The translations under genes were made by a program, and so were the position numbers. Positions 21,101 to 35,600 of a stretch of DNA of 64,000 nt are shown in pieces. This DNA comes from Mesomycoplasma ovipneumoniae. GTDB taxonomy: Bacteria > Bacillota_I > Bacilli_A > Mycoplasmatales > Metamycoplasmataceae. Under the pieces are notes generated by a model. It saw only the letters and a list, made by a program, of their open reading frames with translations. It made no database searches and had not been told where the DNA came from. The stretch is taken from positions 372,001 through 436,000 of the forward strand of contig NZ_CP146003.1 of NCBI RefSeq assembly GCF_038095975.1, given 5' to 3'. How positions within the stretch are numbered: position 1 is the stretch's first letter; each line of letters opens with the position of its first letter.

Positions 21101-23675
21101 GAAAAAACCAAAACCAGAAGAAGTTCCTCAAAAAAAATCAGAATTCCGCTGAATCGATGACAAAGTTCCTGGCCAGCCTCGTCCTGAAGTAAAAAGACCT
21201 GAGATCAATCAAGATGAATTTTTTAAAGACAAACTAAAACCAGTTGCCGTAGAGGTTTCAACCTTCTCTTCTCTAGACGAGAGTCCTTATTTTGCTAGTC
21301 CATTCCAAGACAGTCCTCAGACTAGTCAAGGCTCTGAGTCAAGCCAGAGTTCAAATCAAGACTTACAGACTCTAAAACAAAAACTCGAAATTCTTTTAGG
21401 TGAGCAATTTAGTAATTATTTTAATAATCTTGATCCAAACATTAGTTTTGAAATTGAATCAGTAAAGCAAATCTCACCGGAGGTCTACAGCGTTAGTCTT
21501 TCGTTAGTAAAAAATGTTGTTGACGGAAATACAACTACCAAAGTTAAATCAGATAAAAGTCTAACACTAGTAGTACAAAAGCAACAAACTAACATTCCTG
21601 AACTAGCAAAATCTCCGCAAATTTCAAATACTTCTTGAGCAAAACAATATAATCCTGATGAGCCCTTAGCAAATTCAACAACAATAACTCTTGAGTTTAA
21701 AAACCCAATACAGACTGATGCCACCGGTAAGCCAACAAGTCAGTGACTGTCCTCAGTGCCTGTAACAATTCATCCGGCCTTAATAAACATTTCTCCTCAG
21801 GCCGATGTCCTTGACCAAGCAATAGCAAATGAGTTGCTATCTCGTTTAGACACCAATAGTTTAGTAGGGAGTCCTACTACTGATACTATTATGAAAGTAC
21901 TACAAAGAAAACAAGTCGATGAAATCATCAAGGAGCTCAAAAGCAAAGTTTCTGAGATTTTATCTAGTCTTATACGCCCTGTTGAAAATGCCTTTGTTCG
22001 TCATGAAACAACTAAGTCGCATATTTTATCTTTAGCTCATATTCAAAATTCAAACCATTCGCCAATTAAATTATCACTAAATTCTTTAACAAACACTAAC
22101 CCTGAAGTCAAAGTTGCAAATCTTAAACTTATTAACGAAAAAACTATTAGCTTTGATTTAGAAAGTTCAAATATTAAAAGGCTAATTAACGCGCCAATTG
22201 AAATAGCTTCTGAGTTATCTGACAAAAAATTTGATCTTGAATCAATGAAAGTTCATAACACTTTGAGTCAAGAAAATTCAGATTCTGATACACAAACACA
22301 AACCTCAACAATTACTTTTATTAAACCAAAATTTATTGTTGAGCGAACTGTTGGCGTGCCATGAAGTACTTCTGAAGTAGTTTTTGCTGCTAAGAAAAAT
22401 TTAAATGACCCAACAAAACGAGATCTATCCAAAGTTAAAGACTCTAGCTTTTTTGTCTATGGATGGAGAATATTTACTATTCCACTTAATGGACAAACTT
22501 ATCAAACCCCCGCTTTACAAGTCCAGCCTCTTTTTGATCCACTTGTTGATATGTTTCCTGTGCCTCAGGTTCAAAGTCTAACTAGTCTGTCATTTAAAGT
22601 TTTTGATCCTGATGGTTATTTATACCAAAAATTATATTCTAAATCAGCAACAAATGTTGATCTTTATTCTTATCGACTAAATCAAACAAAAGAACAATCA
22701 ACTCGTAAAGGTTGAACTAACCAACACCCAAGTCAGGCAAATTTTGGTAATAATAATTTTAGTTTGCCTAATAACTATTTAAATATTATTACTAATCAGC
22801 CAACAAAAGTTACTTTTTATAATGCAAGTGATTTTATAACTGATTTATTTAATGATCCTGATCAAAAACAAGAAGATATTAATGACAAATACACTGATAA
22901 TGTTAAAGAAAAAGTAGGAGCTAATGCTGCTGACTGAGGAAGTGCTTATTTTAACCTTTGGTATCCAAGAAAACTAATTCAAGAACAATCAAATATAATA
23001 AGTGCTAATTTAAATGACTTACTGTTTGTTGATCCAGATGAACTTGAAAAAAATATAAAAATGATTGCCCCGAATTTTACTAATTGGTGGCCTAACTTTC
23101 AAAATTCAGAAGTTGCCGAAATTCGCACAAAACATAACGAAGAAGCTTTCAAAAAAGTCAACCTTTTACCTCAAGGTTGAACCCAAATTCATGACGGGGG
23201 CTATCCACTTAAAGTTCAAAAAACCGCATTTAATCGCGACACTCGTACTTTTACACTTACAACAAATCTACCAATTCCAACTCAAGACTACTATCAAGAT
23301 GTCAAAGACACTGATGACTGACGTTTTGTTTTCCAAAACGATAATAATCAAATTGCAATGCTCAAAGCTAATATGCTAAAACAAGGGTCAAAAAATCCAC
23401 ACTATCAGGACAAAGGTTGAATTCAATTTGAAACTGTAATACCTGAACATTTTTTCTCAACAAATGTTAGATTTGCTGGAATATTTAAACAAGAAGATAA
23501 AAAACTAAAATGACTGCCAATTATTGACACTGAATATGTAGTTGATGACCGTTATTTTGGTAATATTATCTCTGATCCTTTAGATCTTAAGAAAGCCCGT
23601 GGCCGTGGATTTACTAATAATGCCTTTGGTGATATATTCAAAGAATTTAACATTCACAGAAAAAAGCAATCTTAA
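18159..23675 (+). CDS. P102-superfamily adhesin, P216-like, second full copy
   Basis: A frame of 1838 residues with UGA as Trp. The N-terminal hydrophobic segment and the first 1190 or so residues are nearly identical to the gene at 5581, including a stretch (about 19801-20190) that I read as base-for-base identical to about 7210-7600. From about residue 1200 to 1420 it carries a different module, and the remaining C-terminal part is related but clearly diverged. The pattern suggests recent duplication plus gene conversion at the 5' part. Trp in the variable module is mainly TGA here. It is a separate transcription unit with its own promoter and terminator. Its likely role is a surface adhesin variant. 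Confidence 0.82.
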
Positions 23676-23714
23676 TTCAATAAATAAATTAAACTAATTA
23701 ATTAAACACAAATA

Positions 23715-23750
23715 AACTACCCCTTTGAGTTTTAACCAAAAGGGGTAGTT
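23715..23750 (+). terminator. Terminator of the second P216-like gene
   Basis: AACTACCCCTTT and AAAGGGGTAGTT pair across a short loop, with T-rich sequence after. Confidence 0.75.
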
Positions 23751-23756
23751 TATTAT

Positions 23757-24270
23757 TTTAAAATTAACCTTTTGCAAAAAAAAAAAAAAAAAAAATGTTT
23801 GGTACAAGAAAAAAATTATGTTATAATAAGTTTCACTTAAGAATAATTAATAAATTTGGATATTGGATTAAGGGGGAATCAAGGATGTTTTTGTCATAAA
23901 AAAATCAGAAAATGCGAATTATCCATTATATTTTTAAATATGATGGAATGCCTTAAATTTGACCGTTTAGAAATCTTCAAATTTATGGCTTTTATTTATG
24001 GTTCTTTCAAAATTTCATATGTTTTTTTAGGCTCAATGTAAGTAAAAATGAGTTTTCTATTTACATTGAGTTTAAATAGTAGTTGTTTTTTATGATTTTT
24101 GTCAGTGTTTTGAACTAAAAAAGTAGTTTAGAAATTTCGTAATTTTGCTTTTTAAGTCAAAATTTTAGCTTTTTTAGTTTGCCCTATTTGATTAATAAGT
24201 AGATTTTTCTTTTATGAGTCTTAGATTTAAAATTTAGTGTTTTTGCCTTGATAGTTATTTTTAACGGAAA
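23757..24270 (+). repeat. Dispersed structured repeat element, copy B
   Basis: Poly-A of 20 (23776-23795, the longest copy), -35 TTGGTA (23799-23804), 17-nt spacer, TATAAT (23822-23827), GGGGGA, a 4-codon ORF (MFLS) at about 23884, then the stem-loops. Here the second stem is AAATTTG/CAAATTT and the third CTCAATGTAAGTA/TATTTACATTGAG, both changed in a pairing-preserving way relative to copies A, C and D. The copy lacks the distal CAAACTGGGAAA motif. It fills the gap between the adhesin and the permease. Confidence 0.8.
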
Positions 24271-24302
24271 ATTTCCAATTAACTATCAAAAAAGAGTAAA
24301 TA

Positions 24303-24329
24303 AAAAACTTGGGTAGGTCCCAAGTTTTT
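24303..24329 (-). terminator. Terminator of the giant permease gene
   Basis: AAAAACTTGGG and CCCAAGTTTTT form a perfect stem around TAGGT. The symmetry gives a T-run on either strand. Confidence 0.75.
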
Positions 24330-24384
24330 AGATTATTTCTTTGACTTATGTCTTAATTAAAACAAATCAGTAAACAAATGAAAA

Positions 24385-27300
24385 TTAATTTTGTTCTTTA
24401 ATTACATAAACAGATTTACGGTTTGTTAAGAAACGTCAGAGAATTCCAAGCACACCAAAGAAAATTACACTAATTATTAATAGCGCGATAAAGAAGACAG
24501 GAACTGATATTGCCAAAGCAAGGAAAATTGAATTTGAAGCAAGAATGTATGAGCTAAATATTCCCATTCCGAGCATTGCAAAAGGAACGCTTATTAGAGT
24601 TGCTATAACTAAAATTGGGAGATAAATGCTATAGAAAAGTCTTAATTTTGTTCGATTTGAATAGCCAAGAACGTCTAGAATTGCAATGTTTTCTTGATTT
24701 TCATTAATGATTGAAGAAGCGATAATTATTAAAATAATTAAGGAAACCGCTAGGAAAATAATGACAACAATATTAATTCCGGCTCCAAAAAGATTAGCAA
24801 AGTTAGAAATAAAGTTTGTTTCAATATTTTTAGCCTCAACACCTTGGGGGGCGATTTGATAAATTGTATTACCATAAATTTCGTTGAAATTTTTGAGTGC
24901 CTGTTTAATTGAAGAAAGGTTTTGGTTGACAAAGGTTTGGTTAGAGAGCGATGCAAAATCTAAGTTTGAATTTTGGTTAATTCAGGTTGCATTTTGTTGC
25001 TGGTTTTTGAGGTTAATAATTTTTAAAATTTCTTCTTTTGAGTAACCAGCAAGTTGTAAGGCACCTTTGTTTTGGTCTTGTTCGTTTTCACTAAAACCAA
25101 AAATGTTGGCAAAAAAACCAATTGTATCATCTTGATTTAGTGAATCAACATTAATCTCTGTGCTACCTGCTCAGTATCCAGAAGGTGAGTACAAAGTAAA
25201 GGAATTAGTAATTTGTTCAATATCAGGAGAAGCGAGAATTAATCCGTTAAATGGTTTTAAATTATAAAATTCTAAGGCTGAATCATAAATATCAAGACCA
25301 AGAAGTTTATTTGCAACGTCCTGTGAGGTAATTAATTCTGAATTTATATAAGTATCAGAAATACCAATTATTTTAAATTTAGCAGTTTTTTGTGGAATAT
25401 CACGAATTTTTGCTAAATAACGGTCAACAGTGTTAATAATTGGCATTTCAATTATTGAATCTAGTCCTAAATTGTGTTTTTTGGCAAAAACGTGGTTGAC
25501 AACTAAAGGATAAATATCATTTTCAATTTTGAAATCTTTAATGACTTTGAGTAAATCTTGGTTTGATTCATCTTTGATTTCAATTATTGGGTTATTTTGT
25601 CTTTGAGTATTATAACCGTAAATTTTAATACCATTTTCAACTGAAGATCCGTCATTATAAGAAGTGTCAATGTAAGTATAGACTTGATTTTGTGGAACAT
25701 TTTCAGCATTAGGGCTTAGGGAAATTCCACCAAAGGAAACGGTAAAGTCTTTTTCAACATTTGGGTTCAAATATGACTCGACTAAAAATTTCCGGTATTC
25801 ATCACGATTTTGGACTTGACCAAAAATTGAAACTTCGTGCGCCAGGTAGTCGTTCTTTGCAGGATCAAATTTAAAGTACCAAAATCTACCTAAATTAACA
25901 TTCCCTGGATCGGCTAAATATTTAAAATATGGTTGTTTGTTAGCGATTTTTTCTTCAATATTTTGTGATTGTTCCATTTGGTGAACAACTTTGTTGGAAA
26001 TTGAAAAAATATTATTTCTTAATGATTCAGGAAGATTTGAAAGAACAATATCAAAAATTGAAAGGTTATTTGTTTCACTAATTTTAATATTTAGCCCTGA
26101 TCGAGAAAGAACAACCGGATTTTTTGAGTTAATATTAATTTCACCATTTTGGTTGGTATCACCAAACACGGAAGGATTTCCTGGACGGAAGTAATTTGGT
26201 GAATTAGTGTTAATCTCTGAACCTGATCCAATTGGAACATATAAGTTTTTCTCAAGATTTTTTGGATTATAAACAACTAACGGTCCACCTTCACGCGTTG
26301 GACTAAAGAGATTTAATTTGTATGTATAATGGCGATTTGAGTAAGTTTTTGTAATTGTATTTTGGAAAATATTATGGGAAGATAGTGAAAAAATTAGCGC
26401 AAATTGGACAATAATAATTGCAATTACTAGTGAGATAATTTTTCAAGTTGAATTAATAACAAGTGAAATTGAAAATTTGTTGACAATTTTGGTTTTTCGA
26501 AATAGTTTTGCCACTCCTTGGGCGAATTTTGAAGTGTTAATTTCAGTAATTCCTGATAATAATTGGTTTGGTTTTTGTTTTAAGTTTCAAAGAATTACTA
26601 AATAAATTAGCCCACTGATTGCCAAAAATGGAACTACGAAGGAAAATACAAATGAAATTGGCTCAAAACTATAAAGATTTACATCAAATTCTCAAAATTG
26701 TGAAATCAAGCCAACAAGTGGAATTTTGACAAAAAATCCAACTAAATAACCAAGAAATCCACCAATAAATGAAATCAATAAACCAATTGAGAGGAATGAA
26801 GAAGCAATTTCAAAGAGTGTATATCCTTGAGCCCGAAGAATTCCAAGCACTTTATTGTTTGTTGAAATATAACGTTTGATAATAAAGGCAACAGCAAAAA
26901 GTACTAGAATTGATAAAAATAAAGTTATATAAATATTAATTGATGAAAAAGTAGAAATTATATTTGTTCCAACTGAAATCCGCAAGGATCTTTCGGGATT
27001 TAAAAAGTCAATTTCATTAGCGCTAAATGTTCGCTGGAGACGATTTAGGGCAAAATTTTTGGCAATTAAATCATCAGTATCTTGCTTGAATTTTTCCAGA
27101 TCGCCTTCTGGTTTTAATTTGATTAGTAAGTAATTTTTTACTGGATTTGAACGGAATGAAAAGCGAGCCTTATCAAAACCAAATTTATTTACATATGCTA
27201 AGGCTTGATTTGTCGGGTCAAGTTTAATATTTTTTTCGTCAATAACTGGATATAAATAATCAACACTAAAATCAGAACCGACAATTATATATTTAAGACC

Positions 27301-30300
27301 ACCAGCATTTAAAATGTATTTATCATCTAATTGATCAATTAATTTTTCAATATCACTAGCATTGTCAGGAATTTGTCCTTGGTAGATTTCTTTTTGATTT
27401 TGTTCTAAATAGGTATTATTGACTTTGATAACATATGCGCGATTATCATCAATATTAATTGAGTTGCTTGCAAGACGGGTAACAATAATTTTTTCGAAGA
27501 ATTTCTCGTAAAATTTGTAAATATTAACACCGAAAAATTCAGGATTATCTTTTGATTTTTCCAGAATTGAAGCAGAAATATCTTTTAATTTATAATAATC
27601 AAGCGAAACACTACTTGCCAAATTACTATAAATAAATGGCGGAAGTTCTTCACTATTTTTTATTTGTGATGATAAGAGCTCAATTAGTTGTGACTGCTGT
27701 GCTAAAGGATCAGCTTGAATTTGTCTTACAGATGGAATTCTTGATTGTAAAATAAAGGCAAGATTAAAATTGTTTGATTCAGTTTCGGTTAGGGCATCAG
27801 GATTTGTTGAAAATCATAAAGGAATTTGTGGCAGTTGAGCTGAGAAAAATTGTCCAAGTCCAAGAGAATCTAAATTTAGTCCAACAAGTAAAGGATTTAA
27901 ATTGGCATATTGAGCAACAAGTGTTGATAAAAAGCGTTTTTTGAAAGGTGAGTCAGAAAATTTATTTTGTAGCAAATAATTATCCATTATATATTTAACA
28001 GATTTATTAAAGTTAGCATCAAAAGGATAATTTTGTGAATAATAAGCCAAATATCCTAAATTTTCAACCAATTCAGTTTGATTTTCAATTAGCCAGTTTT
28101 TAATAGTTTTTTTATTACCATGTTGGTCAGTATATTGTTTGTCAAAAACTGGGTCATTTAAAAGATTTTTAAAGGAATTGTCGTTTTTTAAATGCAAACT
28201 TGTAAGATAAGGCTGCAAAATTGATCTTGAAGCAGCAGGAAGTCCGGCAAAAAGTCCTTCTTGGTTTTGGAGATTTTTAATTCCACCAAAAAGTTGTGTG
28301 TCATTTAAAATTCCATTTGTTGAAGAAGAACTAGCAAAAGAATATAATTTATTAAATGCCTGTTGGAGTTCTAAGTTTGGAAGGTTGTTTTCGGCAACAA
28401 AACGAATTCAAAAACGGTAATTACGAATTGCAAGTGGAATAATTGAACTAGGATTACTAATAATTGAGCTTTGTAATTTATCAATTTGATCTGCTGAGGC
28501 TGAAATATAAATTGGCTTTAGTTTTAGGGGATTTCCGCCAGAATTGCCATCTTCAACTGGAGCAGGAATTTTGATTGAATTTGTTAAAAAGTAAAGAATA
28601 TCACCAATAGATTCAGAACTTGCAAAAATATTTGTATCATCAAGACTTGGCGGTTTAATATTTGTGATAATATTACCGGTTTTTGTATAGTTTTTAAAAT
28701 TAAAGATTTCAAAAATGTCTTTTATTTCTTGAAGTCTATTTTTAATATCTTCAATATTATCAAGATTAGCAATTCTTAAATATCTATTTAGAAAAATTCG
28801 CTCATTTAATGTTAGATTTGTAATTTTTATTTCAGGATTCTCAGTGAGTTTTGTCAGAATAGAACTTGCAAGGACATCAATTTGCTTACTTTTTTGCAAA
28901 TTATCAGTATTTACAGCTGAATTTCAGTTAGCACTAATAAATTGTAAGTCATAAATATCAATTTTATCTTCATCAACTCCAGGAAGGAAATAACGAAGAC
29001 CAATTTCTCCACTTCCTGAATCTTGTCCTTTTGATGAGGCATTAATTATTTTAATTAATGAATTTATTGTATTTTGTCTTGTTTTTTCATCTTTAAGAAA
29101 AGTTCCAACAAGGCCAATTAAATAATCATTAGCAAATAGTTCGCTTCGCTTGAAAAACTCTTGGTTTTCTTGTGCTTTTTTCAAATTTTCTGGCAGATTT
29201 ACATATTTATCATAACCATCTGAAAAAGAAGTTTTTGTTAAATAATCAAGATTTTTTGCAAAAGTTGCAATGTCAAAATTAGTAATTAATTCAATTAGAC
29301 CTTCGTTAATGTTTGAATAAGGGTTTGTACTTCCTTTTCCGTTCAGTTTTCCAAGAATTTTGATAATCTGAGCTTGTTTATCTTTTGCAAATTTTTCAAC
29401 AATTGGTTTTGTTAAAAATCCTAAAAAACCTTTAGTTTTTTGGTCAACAACAGTTGAAAACATTGCATTAAAATCAATTTCATTAACAATATCAATTAGT
29501 CCTGATTTTATTCTTTGTTGGTCAATTGACTTCAAAAATTCTTTAACAAAATCGGAAGTTGAAAAAAGACTAATTAAATTTGTTTTGTTTTTGTTAGCTT
29601 CTTCGAATCAATTGTTTAAATTAGTAAGTAGTTTTTCAAAGTCAATTGAATAAATGACTGTTTTAAATCCATTTAATAGATTTATTGGATTTTTAATTGC
29701 CTTAGCGAGTGCCTCAACTCCACCAAGTCGTTGAATTTGATCAAAAATATCAACACCAAAAGTAGATAAAACTGAGTTTAATGAAAAAATTTGTCTAAGA
29801 AGATAAACGCTTCGATCTGAATTAGAGACAGCTGACTCTTGAGTTTTAGCAATTATTTGGTCAACAAAATTAGCTAGAACATCATTAATAATTGTTGGTC
29901 GGTTATTTTTAATTAAATTATGACCGGCCTTTACAAGTAATTCAGAAAGTAAATTATAATTTTTAGTTCGAAAAGAAAGAATATCAACTAATTTAATTTC
30001 ATCAGCAGCATTAGCAAGAGCGGCAAAAATTGCATCTACATCCGGTTTTAAGAAAAAGCCATTATCGACTAAAACAGAATTATTTAGTGCATCAGCGGCT
30101 TGTAAAAATAATGAACGGGCTGATTTTTGTGTGTCAATTTCATTTTGAACATTAGTTGAAAAGTAATAGTAAATTAACGGAATTGTTGCTGTATTTGAAA
30201 AATTATCTACCCGTCTGAATCAACCATTTTGCGAAATTTTTGCATCAATTTCAAAGTTTTTGCTTGCCAAGAAATTTGCCAGTAAAGCTTGTGTTCGCTG

Positions 30301-32307
30301 CTCGCGACTTCCAGGAGCTGAAGAGTCAGTTTTTATAATATTTTCTGGAAGCAGAGTTCATTTAGCCTCACCAAGGTTTTTAAAAACATAGCCAAATTGG
30401 TAATTTGGTAGCAAAATTATTCCGTGAAAATCCAAGTTGGCAAAATTGCTTGTAGTCGGAATTGGATTTTCGTCTTGAACTTTTTTAAGTAAAACAATTT
30501 TTGTATTTAAAATGTTTTGGTAAAGTAATTTTTGGTCATCTTGAAATTCAACATTGCCAAAAGTTACTTTTAAATCAATTAGCTTTGGATCAATTCCGTA
30601 ACTCTCATGAGCAGCGGCAATTATTTTAGCCTGGAAAATTGGCGGAATTTTTGTGTTTGAGTCATCTAAAATTTTTCCTGCTTGTGGAAATAGTTTAGTT
30701 TCTCTTTTTGATTTATAATCTTGAATTTCGTTAAATAGTCTTCCAAGTTGTTGCTGTTGTTCTAAATTTTGATTATCAAAACTAATTTTATTAAAAACTT
30801 CAGGACTAATTCCGGAATTAATAAAATGAATTACTTGGTTTGTTGTTGAATCTTTGCCTTTTTGTTGAACATCAATTGTAAAGGTTTGTCTTGTCCCAAT
30901 TGAGTCAACTACTTTTACATCTCTTCCATTAACTTTTTGTGAGTAGTCTTGCAAATAATTATAAAAATAAACATTTGCATATTCTTGAACATTTTGTGAA
31001 AGTTTTAAAAAGGTTGCATTTTTAATATTGGAATTTGATAAGTTGTTTAATTCTTCATTTGTAACAAGTGCTAAATTGTTACTATTTAATTGTTCAATTT
31101 GGGCAATTGTACTTACAAAAGAAGGATCATCCTTTTTCTGGAAATTAACGGTTAAATCTGCAATTGAAAGATCAGCAGAGACAACAGTTTCATGATCACC
31201 ATCAGTAGTTATTATCCGTTTTTCCCAGTAGTTAATATTTTGTAATTCTTCAAATTGTTTAGGGTTATTATTTTTTAAATAAAGTAAATATTCTTTAATA
31301 AAACCAGTGAAATTTTGACTATTTGCATCAATTTCTTTAAGTTTATATTTGTGATTGATATACTCAACTTTAGATCTTAGATCACGAACTCAGTTTGGCA
31401 ATAATTGGTAATTTTGACCTGGATCTAAAATTCTAAACTCATTTGAGCTTCAGTTTATATCCTTTTTCAAATTAAAGGTTCTATCTTGGAATCGTGCAGT
31501 AATTGAATCGCCACTTTGAGTAAAATTAACAAACGATCCATTATTATTTTGAATCTCAAAATCACCATCAACTTTTTGTCTAATATTTAAAAGCGCATAT
31601 AAATCCGGCCCTTTTAATTCAAAGCCAATTCCTTGTCTTTGTCAACTTGAGCCTAAAATTGGATCAAAAGTAGCTTGTTTTGTAACACCATTAATGACAA
31701 GTGAGTTAGCAAAATTGATAATAATTTTATCCCCTTGTTTGAAATAAACAAGGATGTCGCTTGCTTTGTAGGTTGTTTTGTCTAAGGTTATTTGATCACT
31801 TGTACTCAGAGAATATGATTTTACTTTTTTTTGAAAATTTTTACCATCACTAGTTGTATAAACTGGCAAAAATGCTTGCTTTGACAATGAAAATGTGTTG
31901 TCATCATTTAATTTTGCATTAAAGTAAAATTCGCGACTAAATTCGCTTGAAAGAACATATTCATCCTTGCTTAAACTAGGTGAAATTGAACCTAAACTAA
32001 TAAAATTATCTTTTATTATTAGTTGTTTTTTACTTTTTTCGGACTCAAGTGGTTGATAAACATCTGGTTTGAGTTCATCATATCCTTCGTTTTGGGCGTT
32101 TCCAAAATAATTAAATTCAGTATTAATCGTTGCATCATGAAGACCAGAAAAATTTTTATACTCATCTAACCGGTCTTCATAGGCACGATTTGTCGTGAAT
32201 AAAGTTGTAAAAATTACGGCGGTAAAGAAAACTAAAGTTATTAGCCCAACAAAAATAACTTTAGTTTTTAAAAACATTGCAAATATGTGTTTAAAAATCT
32301 TTTTCAT
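24385..32307 (-). CDS. Giant FtsX-type ABC transporter permease-like membrane protein
   Basis: One frame of 2640 residues with UGA as Trp. The N-terminus has a transmembrane segment (about residues 14-38). About 1750 mostly polar residues follow and are probably extracellular. A first membrane cluster lies at about 1793-1960, a second soluble part follows, and a last cluster of three hydrophobic helices lies near 2480-2630. Two blocks of three to four helices joined by large outer domains are the plan of FtsX/MacB/LolE permeases, which couple to a separate ATPase to move or release lipids, lipoproteins or peptides. No ATPase gene is in this window. It is divergent from the SGNH hydrolase gene (344 nt between starts) and has its own terminator. 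Substrate unknown. Confidence 0.75.
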
Positions 32308-32540
32308 AGGCTACCTACCTTAAAACTTAAAATTATAGTTTAAAAAATAAAAAATAAAAACAAAAAAATAAATTAAAATTAAAAAATTAACTCGACAAAT
32401 TGACCATATATATAAATATTAAATTATATATATAGTTAAAATCTCGACTTAAATTTTTAAGACTCATGCTCGAATTAGCCCTAAAAAAACTTTTTAAATT
32501 AGTAAATTTTTAAAAATTGTTTTTTTATTTAAAAATGTAG

Positions 32541-32546
32541 TATAAT
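32541..32546 (+). promoter_or_regulatory. -10 box of the SGNH hydrolase gene
   Basis: TATAAT about 105 nt before the ATG at 32652; the start is preceded by GAAGCGGGG. The 32308-32651 gap is the shared upstream region of two divergent genes, with AT-repeat sequence near 32405-32440 and nothing else recognisable. Confidence 0.5.
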
Positions 32547-32651
32547 TTAATTTTTATTTTATTTTTCTAGTTTGCTCCTTATCTAATTGGACCAATCTAA
32601 TCCATTTGTATTAAAAAAATCTGCAATAACAAAAAGAAGCGGGGTAAAATA

Positions 32652-35600
32652 ATGAAAAAAAATATCTCCAAACCTGATTTTTCTAAAGCATTCAAAATAT
32701 TTTTAAGTTTTGGTACTTTATCTTTGGCCGTCTCTGGAATTACTTTGATTGGTATAAAAAATCGCGATAAAACCGAGCATTTTAATATACCAATAACCCA
32801 TTCAACCCAGGAAACTGAAAAACTTTTAGACCAAATTAACTATTTATCAATTGGTGATTCAATTTCTGCTGGTTTTAATTGAGATTATTCTATCGATCTC
32901 CGCGGAAAAATTGATCAAAACAACAAAATTAACGGACTCTCATATCCAGCTTTTTTTGCTAGTTTTATTCAAAAAATAAAACCAAATGCACTTAAATCCT
33001 TTGATAATTTAGCCCTTTCCTGAACTACAATTAGCGATTGACTTTATTTGCTTAATCCCGAAAATCCAGCCTATAAACATTCTGATAAGACCCATTTTAA
33101 TTTTAATTACCATTTAGACCAAAAATTAGACTCACCATATGGACAGCAAATTCGTGACGTTTTTGGCGATTTTAATTCAAATAGCTACCCAAAACTATAT
33201 CAAAAAATTCAAAAATCTAATTTGCTAACACTTTCATTAGGTGCAAATGATTTAATTGAAGCTATTGATTTTCGCACAATCGCTAAGCCGATGCAAAAAC
33301 TTGCTACAAAAGCTGAGGCAAATTTTGAATTTGCCCAAAACATTGAAATTGCAAGTCAAAGAATTTACAGAAACTTACAGTTACTAATCCAAAGTTTGCG
33401 AAGAATCAATCCTGATTTACAAATAGTTTTAGTTGGCTATAACTCTTTGTCTTCAAAAATTATTAAATTCTTTGAAAAAATGCTCACAAACGAAATTGGC
33501 GTTCCGGAAAATTATGCCGATTTAGTGATACAGCGTTTGAATTCAACAATCAAAAAAGCCGCAAAAAGCCAAAAAGTAAACTATGTTGATCTATATAATG
33601 AATCAATTTGGCAAGAAAAAACCTCTGAATTTAGTGCAAATGACTTAGATATCCACCCATCAACTAAGGGTTATAAAAAAATGGCTCAAGATCTGCTGTT
33701 CAAATTAGCTTTTGAACAAGACTTAGAGTTCAAAAAAGATGCAAATACTAAATTAAACTGAGACGAAAATTATGTCCAAAAAGACATTAATTCTTACCGT
33801 CGAATTCTAAATTTAGGTCAAAATTCAGAAATTTTGAAGGCTTTAACAGTTGACAATTCACCTGAAAAATTTATTTCAGAAAATTCTGAAATTGAAGAGC
33901 TAACCACTCAAAATATTAAAAAAGCAACACAATCACCGATAGAAAATTTTCTAAACGTAATACTAAACAATAATTTTGGCGCATTTTTAAACCGTTTTGT
34001 CCAGTTAGCTGTTCAAAATAATTCAAGTGTGCAAAAAATTTTGACTGATTTTTGACAGGAAAACCAAAATTCAGGCGCTTCTTTTTCCGAAATTTTGCAA
34101 AAAATTTACTCAAGTGGCTTTTTTAGCAAAATTATCAACCGTTTCCAGGATTATGTTGAAGATGTAACTAATAATAAAAATTGAGAAAAAGCAACAATTT
34201 CTGGCCTTGTTAATTATATTTTTGCTGATTTTGACGAAAAACAAATAATTGACGTTTTAAATACCGTTGTAACTTCTGAATTTGCAGATAAAAATCCTGA
34301 AAAAATTAAAGAATTAATTTTTTCATCCATTTTTGGCCAAACAATAATCCAAGATTTGCTAATAAATAATATTATCAAAATCGACCTTAAAAATAAAGAA
34401 GATTTAAAAGTTGTCTTTACTTTTGACTCAATAAGAAAATTATTTTCTAAAATAATTACTGACTACCATCTTCGCTCAAGCGAATATAAAAATTCACAGA
34501 ATTTTCACGAAATAATTCGAACTTATTTAGAAAATCCTGATAATGACAGCGATAATGTTGTTTTTATTCGCAATTTTATCTCTGAGACACTAAAACATCA
34601 TGAATCTGTTAAATTATTAGTATCGATTATTAACGATAATTTTGAGTTTAACTTGAATGAGGAAGACCAGAGTGCGCTTGTTAATCTTTTAGTTTCAATT
34701 GCCGATGTTGTTGTTCGTACTAATGTTTGGGCTAAACTAAATGATCAAGCAGCCAAAAATTTCTTAGATGTCATTAAAAAAATCAATACTACTGATATTT
34801 CTGAAAATATTGCCTCAATTTTTTCAGAGCAAATTTATACAAATTACTCATCTTTTTTTAAGGATTCAAAAAATTTATTTGATTTATTCCACGAACTTCT
34901 AAGTTTTGATTTGAGCCAAAACCAAATTGACGCCCTAAAAAAATTACTTAATAAATTCTACCCAATTTTAACAAAATTTGACCTAACTAATTTTATTGAT
35001 GAGTCAACCCCTAATTTTGCTAGTTTTTCATTCTTTTTTGATTCAGCTAAAGATTTTTTGGCTTCAAATTCATTTAAACCACTAGCTGACATTGTAAATC
35101 AAGCCATTGATGATTTTTTAGTAAATAAAAACAAATACCAACAAATTGACAACTTAAATCGTTTTGGCTTTCAGTTTTTAGCTAATAATTTGCCAAAACT
35201 TGAGGAAAATGTCTACGAATTTATCGCCAGAAATGTAGAAAAACCGGAATTTTTAACTAATCTTACTAGTTTAATTTCAAATTCATTAAGCTCATCAGGC
35301 TTAACTGAAAAATCAATTAAGACTTTTACAACAATAATTGAGCTGATTTTCCAAGATTTTCGTCTTAAATATCTAGCTTGAAAAGAAGACAGAGAAGCTC
35401 CAACTGATAATTTAATTTTTGGATTTGTAAAAGCTGCCTTACAAAATTTCGAAGCTTTTTATAAAGAAAATTCTGAAGAGCATAATTCAGCAAAATTGCT
35501 TTTAGAAGAAGCTAAGAAAAAACAAGATGCACTAGAAATTGAAAAATATTCTCGTGAAATTTCTTTAACTGATGAGCAATTATCCTTTCAAAATTTTTCA

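Noticed and set aside
23856-24041. 61-codon frame in repeat copy B
   Set aside because: The frame is not kept in the other four copies, whereas the stem-loops are, so RNA structure and not protein is conserved.
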